A stretch of 13,271 nt of DNA from CAVSZB01 sp964420395 (GTDB taxonomy: Bacteria > Krumholzibacteriota > Krumholzibacteriia > LZORAL124-64-63), in NCBI GenBank assembly GCA_964420395.1, contig CAYQTJ010000079.1, forward strand, positions 1 to 13,271. The letters are read 5' to 3'. The notes under the pieces were generated by a model. That model saw only the letters and a program-made list of their open reading frames with translations. It made no database searches and was not told where the DNA came from. The position numbers were made by a program, and so were the translations under genes. Numbering within the stretch: position 1 is the first letter of the stretch; every line of letters starts with the position of its first letter. Of this stretch, positions 1 to 8,139 are shown piece after piece.

Positions 1-1409
<1,409 letters not shown>

Positions 1410-1413
<4 letters not shown>

Positions 1414-2195
1414 CCTGGTTCGAGACCGCCTTCGGCGCGCACTACCCGCTGATGTACGCCCACCGGGACGACGCCGAGGCGGGGGCGGCGGTGGCGGCGC
1501 TCGAGCGGCTCGCGCCGCTCGGCGCCGGGCCGTGCCTCGACCTCGGTTGCGGCGCGGGGAGGCACCTGCCGTTCCTGGCGGACGGCGGGCGACCGGTGGT
1601 CGGGGTCGACCTGTCGCGGCCGCTGCTGGCGGCGGCGCTCGGCGCGGCCCGCGCCGCCGGGGTCCCCCTGGTGCGGGGCGACATGCGGCGGCTGCCGCTG
1701 CGCGACCGGTCCTTCGGCGCGGTCGTCTCGCTGTTCACGGCTTTCGGGTATTTCGGCGGGCTGCCGGCGCAGGACGTCGTGCTCGGCGAGATCGCGCGGC
1801 TCCTGCGTCCGGGGGGGCACTGGTACCTGGACTACCTCAACTGCGCGGCGGTGCGGCGCGAACTGGCCGGTGGCGACCTGCCCCGGCGCTGGCGCGACAG
1901 CGGGCCGCTGGCCGTGGGGGAGCAGCGCGGTCTGGAGGGCGATCGCGTGGTGAAGCAGGTCCTCGTCCTGCCCCGTCCGGGGTGCGGGGCCGAGGCGGCC
2001 GCGCTCGGGGTGCCGCCCACGGGGCTCGCCTATCGGGAGGAGGTCGCCCTGTTCGAGCCGGGCGAACTGGACGCGCTCGCCGCGGCCCACGGCCTGCGAC
2101 GCACGGCGGCGGCCGGAGGCTACGCCGGTGAAGCGATCGGCGATCCCGGGGCGCCCCGCTGGCTGCTGGTCTATCGCCGGGAGGAACGGCCGTGA
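1410..2195 (+). CDS. class I SAM-dependent methyltransferase, candidate bacillithiol N-methyltransferase
   Basis: A 261-residue Rossmann-fold methyltransferase. Motif I is LDLGCGAGRH (about 45-54), followed by the acidic end of strand 2 in VVGVDLS, then RGDMRRLPL and a post-motif region LLRPGGHWYLDYLN. The start is the ATG overlapping the nadB stop (ATGA); no other start fits as well. The reading frame stays open far upstream, but that part is a shadow of nadB. The 3' end overlaps the bshC start by GTGA. The substrate cannot be read from the sequence. Green sulfur bacteria are known to make N-methyl-bacillithiol with a SAM methyltransferase called NmbA, so placement directly in front of bshC makes bacillithiol the leading candidate substrate (inference). 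An unrelated small-molecule or quinone methyltransferase remains possible. Fold sure, substrate uncertain. Confidence 0.88.
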
Positions 2196-3725
2196 GCGAA
2201 CCGGTGCAAGGCGGGACGCTGGTCGCCGACGGCGAATTGAGCCCCCTGTTCCGCGCCTGGCTGGGCGGGAGCCTCGACCGGGAGGGCGCCGGCGAGGCCT
2301 GGCGCCGCTTCCTGCTGGCGCCCCCGGCGGCGGCCGGCCCGGCCCCGGCGTGGGCGGCCGCGGCCTGGCGGGACCGGTGGCTGCCGGAGCTGCTCGCGGA
2401 CCAGCCCGACGACGAGAGCCGGCGGCGCTGCGCCGCCCACGTGGCGAGCCTGGCGGCGGGCCTGGCCGAAGTGGTGGTCACCGGCCAGCAGCCCGGCTTC
2501 CTCGGCGGCCCTCTCTACACGCTCTACAAGGCGGCCGCAGCCGTGGCGGCGGCGGCCGCCCGCACGGCGGCCGGCCGGCCGACCGTGCCGCTCTTCTGGT
2601 ACGGCGATGACGACGACGACCGGGTCGAGGCGTTCGCCCCGTGGCTCTGGGATCCCGCGCGCCGCGCGCTGCTGCGCGCCACGCCGCCGGACGGCCCGGC
2701 CGATCACATGGTGGGGGCGTCGACGGCGCCGGACTGGAGCCGCGCCGAGGCGGCCTGGCTCGCGACCCGGGAGGCGGAGGGCGGGCTGGCCGCGGAGCTC
2801 GCGGCGATCTGGCGCCGGGGGAGGGAGGAGCGGCTCGGCTGGGGTCGGCTGCAGCGGCGGGCGCTGCTGAGGCTGTTCGCGGGGAGCGGCCTGCTGGCGG
2901 TGTCGGGGGACGACGAGGGACTGCACGCCGCCGCCGCCCCGTGGTACGCCGAGCTCTGGCCCCGACGGGACTCGCTGGCCCGGATCGCCCGGAGCGCGGG
3001 GGAGGCGCTCGTGGCGGCCGGCTTCCACGCCCAGTTGGGGGAGGGCAGCCTGGCGCGCCCGCTCCACCTCGCCGAGGCGGGGCGGCGGCTGACGCTGTCG
3101 CCGGCGCTGGCCGCGGCGCCGAGTCCGCCCGCGGCCGGACTGCTGCGGCCCGGCGTGCTGCTGCGGTCGCCGGTCCAGGACTGGCTCTTCCGCCCGGCCG
3201 GCGTGGTGGTCGGGCCGGGTGAATTGGCCTATCTTGTTCAGATGCAGGAAGTTTACGCCGAGCTGGGGATGGCGCGCGCGCCCCTCCTGCCCCGGCTGTT
3301 CGCGCGCGCGGTTCCGGCCGGCGCCGCGCCGGAGGGAAACGCCGGACCGGCGCCGATCGACTGGCCGGCGCGGGCGGATGCGTTGGTCGCGGGGGCCGCC
3401 GCGGCGCTGGCTGCCGCGCTCGAGGGGGGCCGGCAGCCCCCGGGACCGGGCGGCCGCGCTGGCGGCCAGGGAGAGCGCGCGCTGGCGGGTCGGGGCGGCC
3501 CGCCTGCTCGCGCGGGAGGCGACGGCGGCGCACGCGACGACGACCGCCCCGCCCCCCTGGGTGCGTCCCCTCGGGCGACGCCAGGAGCGGACGCTGGCCA
3601 TGCACGGGGCGACCGCGCTCTGGGGCGAGCCGTTCGTGGCGCAGGCGCGCGAGGCGGCGCGGCGGCATTTCGCGGCGGCGGACCGGGACCGGTGGAGCGA
3701 ATTCACGCTGCCGGTTCCCGAGTAG
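2192..3725 (+). CDS. bshC: bacillithiol biosynthesis cysteine-adding enzyme BshC, frameshifted
   Basis: Adds L-cysteine to glucosaminyl-malate, the last step of bacillithiol synthesis. GTG start, overlapping the methyltransferase stop (GTGA). The diagnostic segment is TGQQPGFLGGPLYTLYKA (about residues 94-111), then PLFWYGDDDDDRVE, which aligns with the family's FWxxxEDHDxxE but has Asp where His is usual. The initial frame is good to about residue 411 (base 3424), then turns into Gly/Arg/Pro-rich shadow sequence running to 3808, across the start of bshB1. The genuine C-terminus (ARESARWRVGAARLLAREAT, RRQERTLAMHG) is in the next frame and stops at TAG 3723-3725. Removing one base, most simply a G from the G6 run at 3424-3429 or a C from the C5 run at 3437-3441, joins them into about 510 residues, close to the family's roughly 540. 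It is either a sequencing/assembly indel or a true disruption. Confidence 0.9.
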
Positions 3726-3758
3726 ACCGGACTGTTCCCGAACCATGGCGAGGCGGGC

Positions 3759-4520
3759 ATGAGCAGCGCAGGCATCGATCTCCTCTGCCTGGCGCCACAC
3801 ACGGATGACGCGGAGATCGGGTTGGGCGCGACGCTGCGCCTGCTGGCCGATCGCGGGCGCCGGGTGTGGGTGGCCGATCTGACGCGGGGCGAACTCGGCT
3901 CGAACGGCACGCCGGACGAGCGGTGGAGGGAGGCGGCGGACGCTTCGGTCCTGCTCGGCCTCGCGGGGCGCCTGCAACTGGAACTGCCCGACGGCTTCGT
4001 GTCGCCGGAGGATCCCGGGCAGGTGGCGGCCGCCGTGGCCGTGATCCGGATGCTGCGCCCCCGCTGGATCGTGACCGCGCCGGCGCCGGTGCGCCACCCC
4101 GATCACCTGGCCACGCCGCGCCTGGTGGCGCGCGCCGCCTTCCTCGCGCACCTGGCGGCCTACCGCCCGGCCGTCCCGGCCGGGCGCGCCTGGCGGGACG
4201 CCTGGCCGGACGGCGATCCGGCCGAGCCGTGGCGCTGCGAGGCGGTGTGCGAAGTCTGTCCGCCGGGACAGCAGCCGACCCTGCTGTTCGATGTCTCCGG
4301 CACCTGGGAGGCGAAGCTCGCCGCGCTCGGCTGCTACGGCAGCCAGTTCCTCGCCGCGGAGGGACGCCGCCGCACCCTGATCAACGATCGCGCCTTCCTC
4401 GACGAGGTGGAGCGCTGGTCGCTGCGCTGGGGCTTCCTGGCCGGGGTAACCCGCGCCGAGGCGCTGCGCACCGCCGCGGCGCCGGTCCTGGCCGACCTGC
4501 CGCGGGAGCGCTGGGCATGA
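3759..4520 (+). CDS. bshB1: bacillithiol biosynthesis deacetylase BshB1 (PIG-L/LmbE family)
   Basis: Zn-dependent deacetylase converting GlcNAc-malate to GlcN-malate. It has 253 residues, a little above the roughly 235 of Bacillus BshB1. Metal-site motifs are APHTDDAEIG (residues 12-21; His14, Asp16, Asp17, Glu19) and RHPDH (112-116; His113 and His116). The segment DLTRGELGSNGT (40-51) matches the BshB1-specific DLT-x-E-SSNGT motif and separates it from other LmbE relatives. KLAALGCYGSQF near the C-terminus matches the family's conserved KxxALxxYxSQF. The Pro after the first His in the common AHPDD is Thr here. The ATG at 3759 has only a weak purine-rich site (GAGGCGGG) before it; the nearby ATG at 3745 is out of frame. 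The gap from the corrected bshC stop is 33 bp, and the stop overlaps bshA by ATGA. Confidence 0.96.
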   Translation: MSSAGIDLLCLAPHTDDAEIGLGATLRLLADRGRRVWVADLTRGELGSNGTPDERWREAADASVLLGLAGRLQLELPDGFVSPEDPGQVAAAVAVIRMLRPRWIVTAPAPVRHPDHLATPRLVARAAFLAHLAAYRPAVPAGRAWRDAWPDGDPAEPWRCEAVCEVCPPGQQPTLLFDVSGTWEAKLAALGCYGSQFLAAEGRRRTLINDRAFLDEVERWSLRWGFLAGVTRAEALRTAAAPVLADLPRERWA

Positions 4521-5671
4521 CCCGGCTGCCGGTGATCGGGATCACCTGCTTCCCGTCGGCCGGCGGCAGCGGCGTGATCGCCAGCGAACTGGGCGTCAAC
4601 CTGGGGCGCAGCGGGTACGAGGTGCACTTCATCACCCGCGCGCTGCCGTGGCGGCTGCGCCGCTACGATCGCAACGTCTTCTTCCACCAGGTCGATCCGT
4701 TCTCCTATCCGGTCTTCCAGGGCGATCCCTACACGCTGGCCCTGGCCACGATGATGAGCGAGGTCGCCACGCGGCACGGGCTCGACATCCTGCACGTGCA
4801 CTATGCCATCCCGCACGCGGCCAGCGCCTTCCTCGCGAGGGAGATGCTCGGGGGGCGGGTGAAGATCATCACGACGCTGCACGGGACCGACGTGACGCTG
4901 GTGGGCCAGGAGCCGTCGTTCCTGCCGATCACCCGCTTCGTGATCCAGCGCAGCGACGCGGTCACGGCGGTCAGTTCCTTCCTGCGCGACGAGACGGTCC
5001 GCGTGTTCGGCGTCGACTGCCCGATCGAGGTCATCCCGAATTTCGTCGACACCCGCCTGTTCCGGCCGCGGCACGACGAGCGGATGCGCGGGCGCTTCGC
5101 CGCGCCGGGCGAGAAGCTGCTGCTCCACGCCTCCAATTTCCGGGCGGTCAAGAACGTGCCGGCCGTGATCGAGGTCTTCGCGCGCGTGGCGGCCCGCCTG
5201 CCGGCGCGCCTGCTGCTGATCGGCGACGGTCCCGAACTGCCGGTGGCGCGCGAGCTGGCCGCGCGGCTGGGCGTGGCGGAGCGGGTGGAGTGCCTGGGCC
5301 AGGTCGAGCACGTCGCGCCAATCCTGGCGGCGGGCGACGTGCTGCTCCTGCCGTCGCGTCACGAATCGTTCGGGCTGGCCGCCCTCGAGGCGATGTCGTG
5401 CGGGACGCCGGTCATCGCCACCAGCCGCGGCGGCACCGCCGAGTTCATCGACGACGGCCACAACAGCTACCTGCGCGATCCTGACGACTTCGCTGGCATG
5501 GCCGCCGTGGCGCTGCGGCTGCTGGGCGACCCGGGGCTCCACCAGCAGGTGGCGGAGGAGGCCCGGCGGGACGCGGTGGAGCGGTTCGGGGAGCGCTGCG
5601 TGCTGAAGAAGTACCTGGCGCTCTACGACCGGGTCCTCGCCGCCCCGCCCCCGGACGCGACGCGACGTTGA
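4517..5671 (+). CDS. bshA: N-acetyl-alpha-D-glucosaminyl L-malate synthase BshA
   Basis: GT4-family retaining glycosyltransferase that makes GlcNAc-malate from UDP-GlcNAc and L-malate, the committed step of bacillithiol synthesis; cytoplasmic. It has 384 residues against about 377 in Bacillus. N-terminal acceptor domain: IGITCFPSAGGSGVIASELG (about 7-26), whose GGSG loop binds the substrate, then HVHYAIPHA and TTLHGTDVTLVG. C-terminal GT-B donor domain: PNFVD, the BshA signature ASNFRAVKN, LLIGDGPE, and the nucleotide-sugar motif ESFGLAALEAMSCGTPVI with the E-x7-E pair. These distinguish it from other GT4 enzymes such as MshA. The start ATG overlaps the bshB1 stop. It is the last gene of the bsh run, and a candidate promoter for the next gene begins inside its final codons. 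Confidence 0.97.
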   Translation: MTRLPVIGITCFPSAGGSGVIASELGVNLGRSGYEVHFITRALPWRLRRYDRNVFFHQVDPFSYPVFQGDPYTLALATMMSEVATRHGLDILHVHYAIPHAASAFLAREMLGGRVKIITTLHGTDVTLVGQEPSFLPITRFVIQRSDAVTAVSSFLRDETVRVFGVDCPIEVIPNFVDTRLFRPRHDERMRGRFAAPGEKLLLHASNFRAVKNVPAVIEVFARVAARLPARLLLIGDGPELPVARELAARLGVAERVECLGQVEHVAPILAAGDVLLLPSRHESFGLAALEAMSCGTPVIATSRGGTAEFIDDGHNSYLRDPDDFAGMAAVALRLLGDPGLHQQVAEEARRDAVERFGERCVLKKYLALYDRVLAAPPPDATRR

Positions 5672-5695
5672 CACCGGGCCGCCCTCTCCTACTAT
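5668..5695 (+). promoter_or_regulatory. candidate sigma70-type promoter for the Minf_1886-like gene
   Basis: A perfect -35 TTGACA at 5668-5673 (it includes the bshA stop codon) is followed by a 16-bp spacer and TACTAT at 5690-5695, which matches 4 of 6 positions of TATAAT. Transcription would begin near 5702, about 30 bp before the ATG at 5732. In such G+C-rich DNA this pair stands out, but it has not been tested. Confidence 0.5.
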
Positions 5696-5731
5696 GGATG
5701 GGAGGGAGCGCACCCCGCGGAGGACCGCAGC

Positions 5732-6109
5732 ATGTCGGAAGAGGTCGGATTGAGCGGCAGGATCGAGGCGGTCGCCGTGGCCGGCGGACGGTACCGGCCG
5801 GAGGCGTACCACTTCGTGTGGGAGGCGCTCGGGCGGACGTTGGCGCGCCACGCCCGGGGACCGCACGTGTCGGGCGCGGAACTGCTGGAGGGGATCCGGG
5901 ACCTGGCCCACGAGCGCTTCGGTCCGATGGCGAAGGCTGTCCTCAACGCCTGGGGGGTCTGCGCCACCATCGACTTCGGCCACATCGTCTTCGATCTCGT
6001 GAACGCCGAACTGCTGCGCAAGACGCCGGAGGACAGCCTCGCGGATTTCGAGAACCGATTCGATTTTCAGCGCGTCTTCGAGGACGATTATTTCGCCGGC
6101 GGCGGCTGA
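5732..6109 (+). CDS. conserved small protein of the Minf_1886 type, function unknown
   Basis: A 125-residue soluble protein without signal peptide or membrane segment. The sequence RYRPEAYHFVWEALGRTL (about 23-40), then HVSGAELLEGIRDLA, FGPMAKAVLNAWGV, and the closing TPEDSLADFENRFDFQRVF resemble what databases call Minf_1886 family proteins, found mostly in Verrucomicrobia, Planctomycetes and relatives. This is from memory of the pattern, not a search. I know of no established function. The start is well supported: GGAGGA at 5719-5724 lies 7 nt before the ATG. The protein is acidic at the C-terminus, with EDDYFAGGG as the tail. It probably forms its own transcription unit, with a promoter-like sequence in front and a strong hairpin over its stop codon. 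Its position between bsh and tol-pal does not by itself indicate a role in either. Confidence 0.85.
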   Translation: MSEEVGLSGRIEAVAVAGGRYRPEAYHFVWEALGRTLARHARGPHVSGAELLEGIRDLAHERFGPMAKAVLNAWGVCATIDFGHIVFDLVNAELLRKTPEDSLADFENRFDFQRVFEDDYFAGGG

Positions 6110-6119
6110 GCCGCCGGCG
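6094..6119 (+). terminator. GC-rich hairpin over the stop codon, possible terminator
   Basis: CGCCGGCGGC (6094-6103) and GCCGCCGGCG (6110-6119) are perfect reverse complements, giving a 10-bp all-G/C stem. The 6-nt loop GGCTGA contains the TGA stop of the preceding gene. No T-run follows, so it is not a classical intrinsic terminator; in high-GC bacteria U-less hairpins can terminate or protect 3' ends. Structure seen, function inferred. Confidence 0.4.
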
Positions 6120-6186
6120 CGGGGAACTTAGGCGGCGCGCGGCTGTTGGCGCGGCTTGACTCCCCGGCGGCGCGGGCCGGTTGGAG

Positions 6187-6208
6187 CCGTGGCCCGGCGG
6201 GGCCGCGG
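6187..6208 (+). other. hairpin in the tolQ leader
   Basis: CCGTGGCCC (6187-6195) can pair with GGGCCGCGG (6200-6208) around a GGCG tetraloop: eight Watson-Crick pairs and one T-G wobble. It sits in the 161-bp gene-free stretch before tolQ, about 60 bp upstream of the ATG. No T-tract and no convincing promoter were found nearby. It could be a leader structure or only a chance result of base composition. Confidence 0.3.
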
Positions 6209-6270
6209 GCGATCGACGGAGCGGCGATGACCGGCGCGGGTCGTCCGGGCGCCGGCAGGAAGGAACCTGC

Positions 6271-6993
6271 ATGACCCTCCCCGGATTCCTGGCCGTCTTC
6301 TCGGCCGGCGACGCCATCCACCTCATCGGCAAGTCCACGTTCTTCGGCAAGCTGGTGATGCTCAGCCTGCTGGTGCTGTCCCTGCTGTCCTGGGCGGTCA
6401 TGATCGAGAAGGGGCGCCTGCTGCTGCGCATCCGTCGCGGGCACGCCCTGTTCTGGCCGGTCTGCGACGCCTGGGTGGAGGGACGGCTCGGCCGGGAGGA
6501 GTTCCGGCGCTGGTGCTCGGCCCACCCGGGGCTGCCGCTGACCGCCATGGCGCTCGAGATCGAGGGGGCCGGCTCGATCCCGGCCGTGCGGCGCGGCGCC
6601 GAGCGGGCGCTCTACGCGGAGGTCGAGACGCTGGAGCGCTACCTCATGCTGCTCTCCACCGCGGTGACGATCTCGCCCTTCCTGGGCCTGATCGGCACCG
6701 TCTGGGGCATCATGACCGCCTTCTGGGAGATGGCGTCGATGCGCAGCGCGAACCTGCTGGTCGTGGCGCCGGGCATCGCCGAGGCGCTCGTGACGACCGT
6801 GGCCGGCCTGGCGACCGCCATCCCGGCCGTGGTCTTCTACAACCTCTTCGTGCGCAAGATCGACCTGGTCACGAATGAGATGGAGCGCCTGCGCACCCTG
6901 TGCGAGGAGCGCGTGGCCGCGCTGGCGCCGGCGGTCGCGGCGCCGTCCGAGCCCCGCCGACCCGAGACCCACGAGAAGGAGAGGATCCGGTGA
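6271..6993 (+). CDS. tolQ: TolQ, inner-membrane motor subunit of Tol-Pal (MotA/TolQ/ExbB family)
   Basis: Forms the proton channel with TolR that powers outer-membrane constriction during division. It has 240 residues, against 230 for E. coli TolQ. Three membrane segments are visible: about 27-45 (KLVMLSLLVLSLLSWAVMI), about 133-155 around TAVTISPFLGLIGTVWGIM, and about 170-192 (VTTVAGLATAIPAVVFYNLF). The family-specific PFLGLIGTVWGIM and TTVAGLATAIPAV motifs line the channel. Start chosen at the ATG 6271 because AGGAAGGA lies just before it; the frame stays open upstream to 6181, but that part is Arg/Gly-rich noise. ExbB is the alternative; the following tolB, pal and cpoB genes decide for TolQ. 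Overlaps tolR by GTGA. Confidence 0.95.
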   Translation: MTLPGFLAVFSAGDAIHLIGKSTFFGKLVMLSLLVLSLLSWAVMIEKGRLLLRIRRGHALFWPVCDAWVEGRLGREEFRRWCSAHPGLPLTAMALEIEGAGSIPAVRRGAERALYAEVETLERYLMLLSTAVTISPFLGLIGTVWGIMTAFWEMASMRSANLLVVAPGIAEALVTTVAGLATAIPAVVFYNLFVRKIDLVTNEMERLRTLCEERVAALAPAVAAPSEPRRPETHEKERIR

Positions 6994-7388
6994 GCAGGAG
7001 GCGCGGCTACCGCAGCCTCTCGGAGATCAACATCACGTCGCTGGTAGACGTGATGATGTGCCTGCTCATCATCTTCATGCTGACCGCGCCCTACATCCAG
7101 GGCGGCGTGGAGGTGAACCTGCCGGAGGCCCCCACGCGCGAGGTCATCATCGAGGAGGGGCCGGTCATCGCGCTGACCGCGAACCGCCAGATCTTCGTCG
7201 ACGACCAGGCGGTCACCCTGCCGGAGCTCGGAGCGCGCCTCGCGCCCCTGCTGCCGAGGAAGGAGCAGGTGCCGATCTACCTGCGCGCCGACGAGGAACT
7301 GCCGTACGGCTTCGTGCTGAGGGTGATGGCCGCCATCGAGAAGCAGGGGTTCACCAACCTGAGCCTGATGGCGCGCCAGGAGGACTGA
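6990..7388 (+). CDS. tolR: TolR, inner-membrane motor subunit of Tol-Pal (ExbD/TolR family)
   Basis: A 132-residue single-span protein that partners TolQ in proton-driven energisation. The N-terminal EINITSLVDVMMCLLIIFML (about 12-31) contains the conserved membrane Asp20, equivalent to the proton-relay Asp of TolR/ExbD, followed by TAP. The periplasmic domain contains VEVNLPEAP, an IxLTxNxQIFVDDQ strand and a C-terminal helix/strand pair, as in ExbD_TolR domains. The GTG start overlaps the tolQ stop, and AAGGAG at 6976-6981 lies 8 nt before it. The ExbD-like proline/leucine pattern is ambiguous, but the operon context supports TolR. Confidence 0.95.
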   Translation: MSRRRGYRSLSEINITSLVDVMMCLLIIFMLTAPYIQGGVEVNLPEAPTREVIIEEGPVIALTANRQIFVDDQAVTLPELGARLAPLLPRKEQVPIYLRADEELPYGFVLRVMAAIEKQGFTNLSLMARQED

Positions 7389-7392
7389 CGCG

Positions 7393-8139
7393 GTGCTGCG
7401 CTCCCTGCCGTTGTCCCTGGTCGGACACGCCGCCCTGCTGGCGGCCCTGGCGCTGTTCGGCGGCTCGGTGACGCCCCCGCGCCCCGAGCCGCGCTCGGCC
7501 ATCCGCGTGCGCCTCGGCGGCGGTCCGCCCGGCGCGCGGGGCTCGGCGCCGCGGGTGGCCGCACCGGTCATCGCCCCCGCCCGGGACGAGCCGGCCGCCC
7601 CGCCGAAACCGCAGCCCGGCACCCGCCGCCTGCCGGTGGCGGAGAAGAAGAAGCCGGCGGCGACCACGGTGAAGAAGCCACCGAGCCAGGCCGTGAAGGG
7701 GCTGGCGCCGGATCGCCCGACCGACCGGAAGGCGGCGCCGACGAGCGGCGCTGCCGGCGCGGCCGGCGTCACCGGCCGCGCCGGCGGGGCGACCGGGACC
7801 GGCATCGTCGGCACGGGCGCCGCCGGCGGCGGCACCGGCCAGCCGTTCCCGTTCGCCTGGTACCTCACCCTGGTGGAGGGGCACGTCAGCCGCAACTGGA
7901 ACCCGACCCAGCTCGGTTTCGGCGGGCAGGCCGAGCGCGGGTGCGTGGTGCACTTCGTCATCCAGGAGAACGGCGCCGTCACCGAGGCGACCGTGGAGGA
8001 ATCTTCCGGGGTCGCGCTCTACGATCGGGAGGCCCTGCGCGCGGTGACCGCGGCCAACCCGCTGCCGCCGTTGCCGCGGGGATTCGGCGCGCGGAGCCTC
8101 GGCGTCAGTTTCATCTTTACCCTGAGGGCGGGACCGTGA
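7393..8139 (+). CDS. TonB/TolA-type energy transducer in the TolA position
   Basis: A 248-residue protein that should link the TolQR motor to TolB/Pal. It has a membrane anchor at about 5-24 (LPLSLVGHAALLAALALFGG), a Pro/Lys-rich periplasmic linker (about 68-105, KKKPAATTVKKPPSQ), a Gly/Ala-rich stretch (about 117-152), and a C-terminal TonB-like domain from about 155: WYLTLVEGHVSRNWNP, then VVHFVIQENGAVTEATVEES and YDREALRAVTAANPLPPLP. The long Ala/Lys helix of E. coli TolA is absent, so the molecule is short and domain III is TonB-like. GTG start, with AGGAGG at 7378-7383, 9 nt before. Place in the operon says TolA; the sequence says TonB_C. TonB for siderophore import is less likely here. 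Confidence 0.9.
   Translation: MLRSLPLSLVGHAALLAALALFGGSVTPPRPEPRSAIRVRLGGGPPGARGSAPRVAAPVIAPARDEPAAPPKPQPGTRRLPVAEKKKPAATTVKKPPSQAVKGLAPDRPTDRKAAPTSGAAGAAGVTGRAGGATGTGIVGTGAAGGGTGQPFPFAWYLTLVEGHVSRNWNPTQLGFGGQAERGCVVHFVIQENGAVTEATVEESSGVALYDREALRAVTAANPLPPLPRGFGARSLGVSFIFTLRAGP

Noticed and set aside
3425..3808. Genuine C-terminal extension of BshC in the original frame
   Set aside because: Low-complexity Gly/Arg/Ala sequence that overlaps bshB1 by 50 bases, while the neighbouring frame carries a recognisable BshC end.
2171..3910. Long minus-strand open frames (579 codons here, also 557 codons at 2478-4151 and 549 codons at 4334-5983)
   Set aside because: They are antisense to bshC, bshB1 and bshA, and made almost only of Arg, Pro, Ala and Gly. 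This is the usual by-product of third-position G+C bias.
6156..6184. Promoter for tolQ based on TTGACT at 6156-6161
   Set aside because: At 16-18 bp spacing only G-rich sequence such as GGTTGG is found, with no -10. A sigma54 reading of TTGGCGCG nearby fails because the -12 TTGC is missing at the right distance.
6181..6270. N-terminal extension of TolQ from the TTG at 6181
   Set aside because: The extension is Arg/Gly/Ser-rich and unconserved in character, and the ATG at 6271 has a clear AGGAAGGA site.
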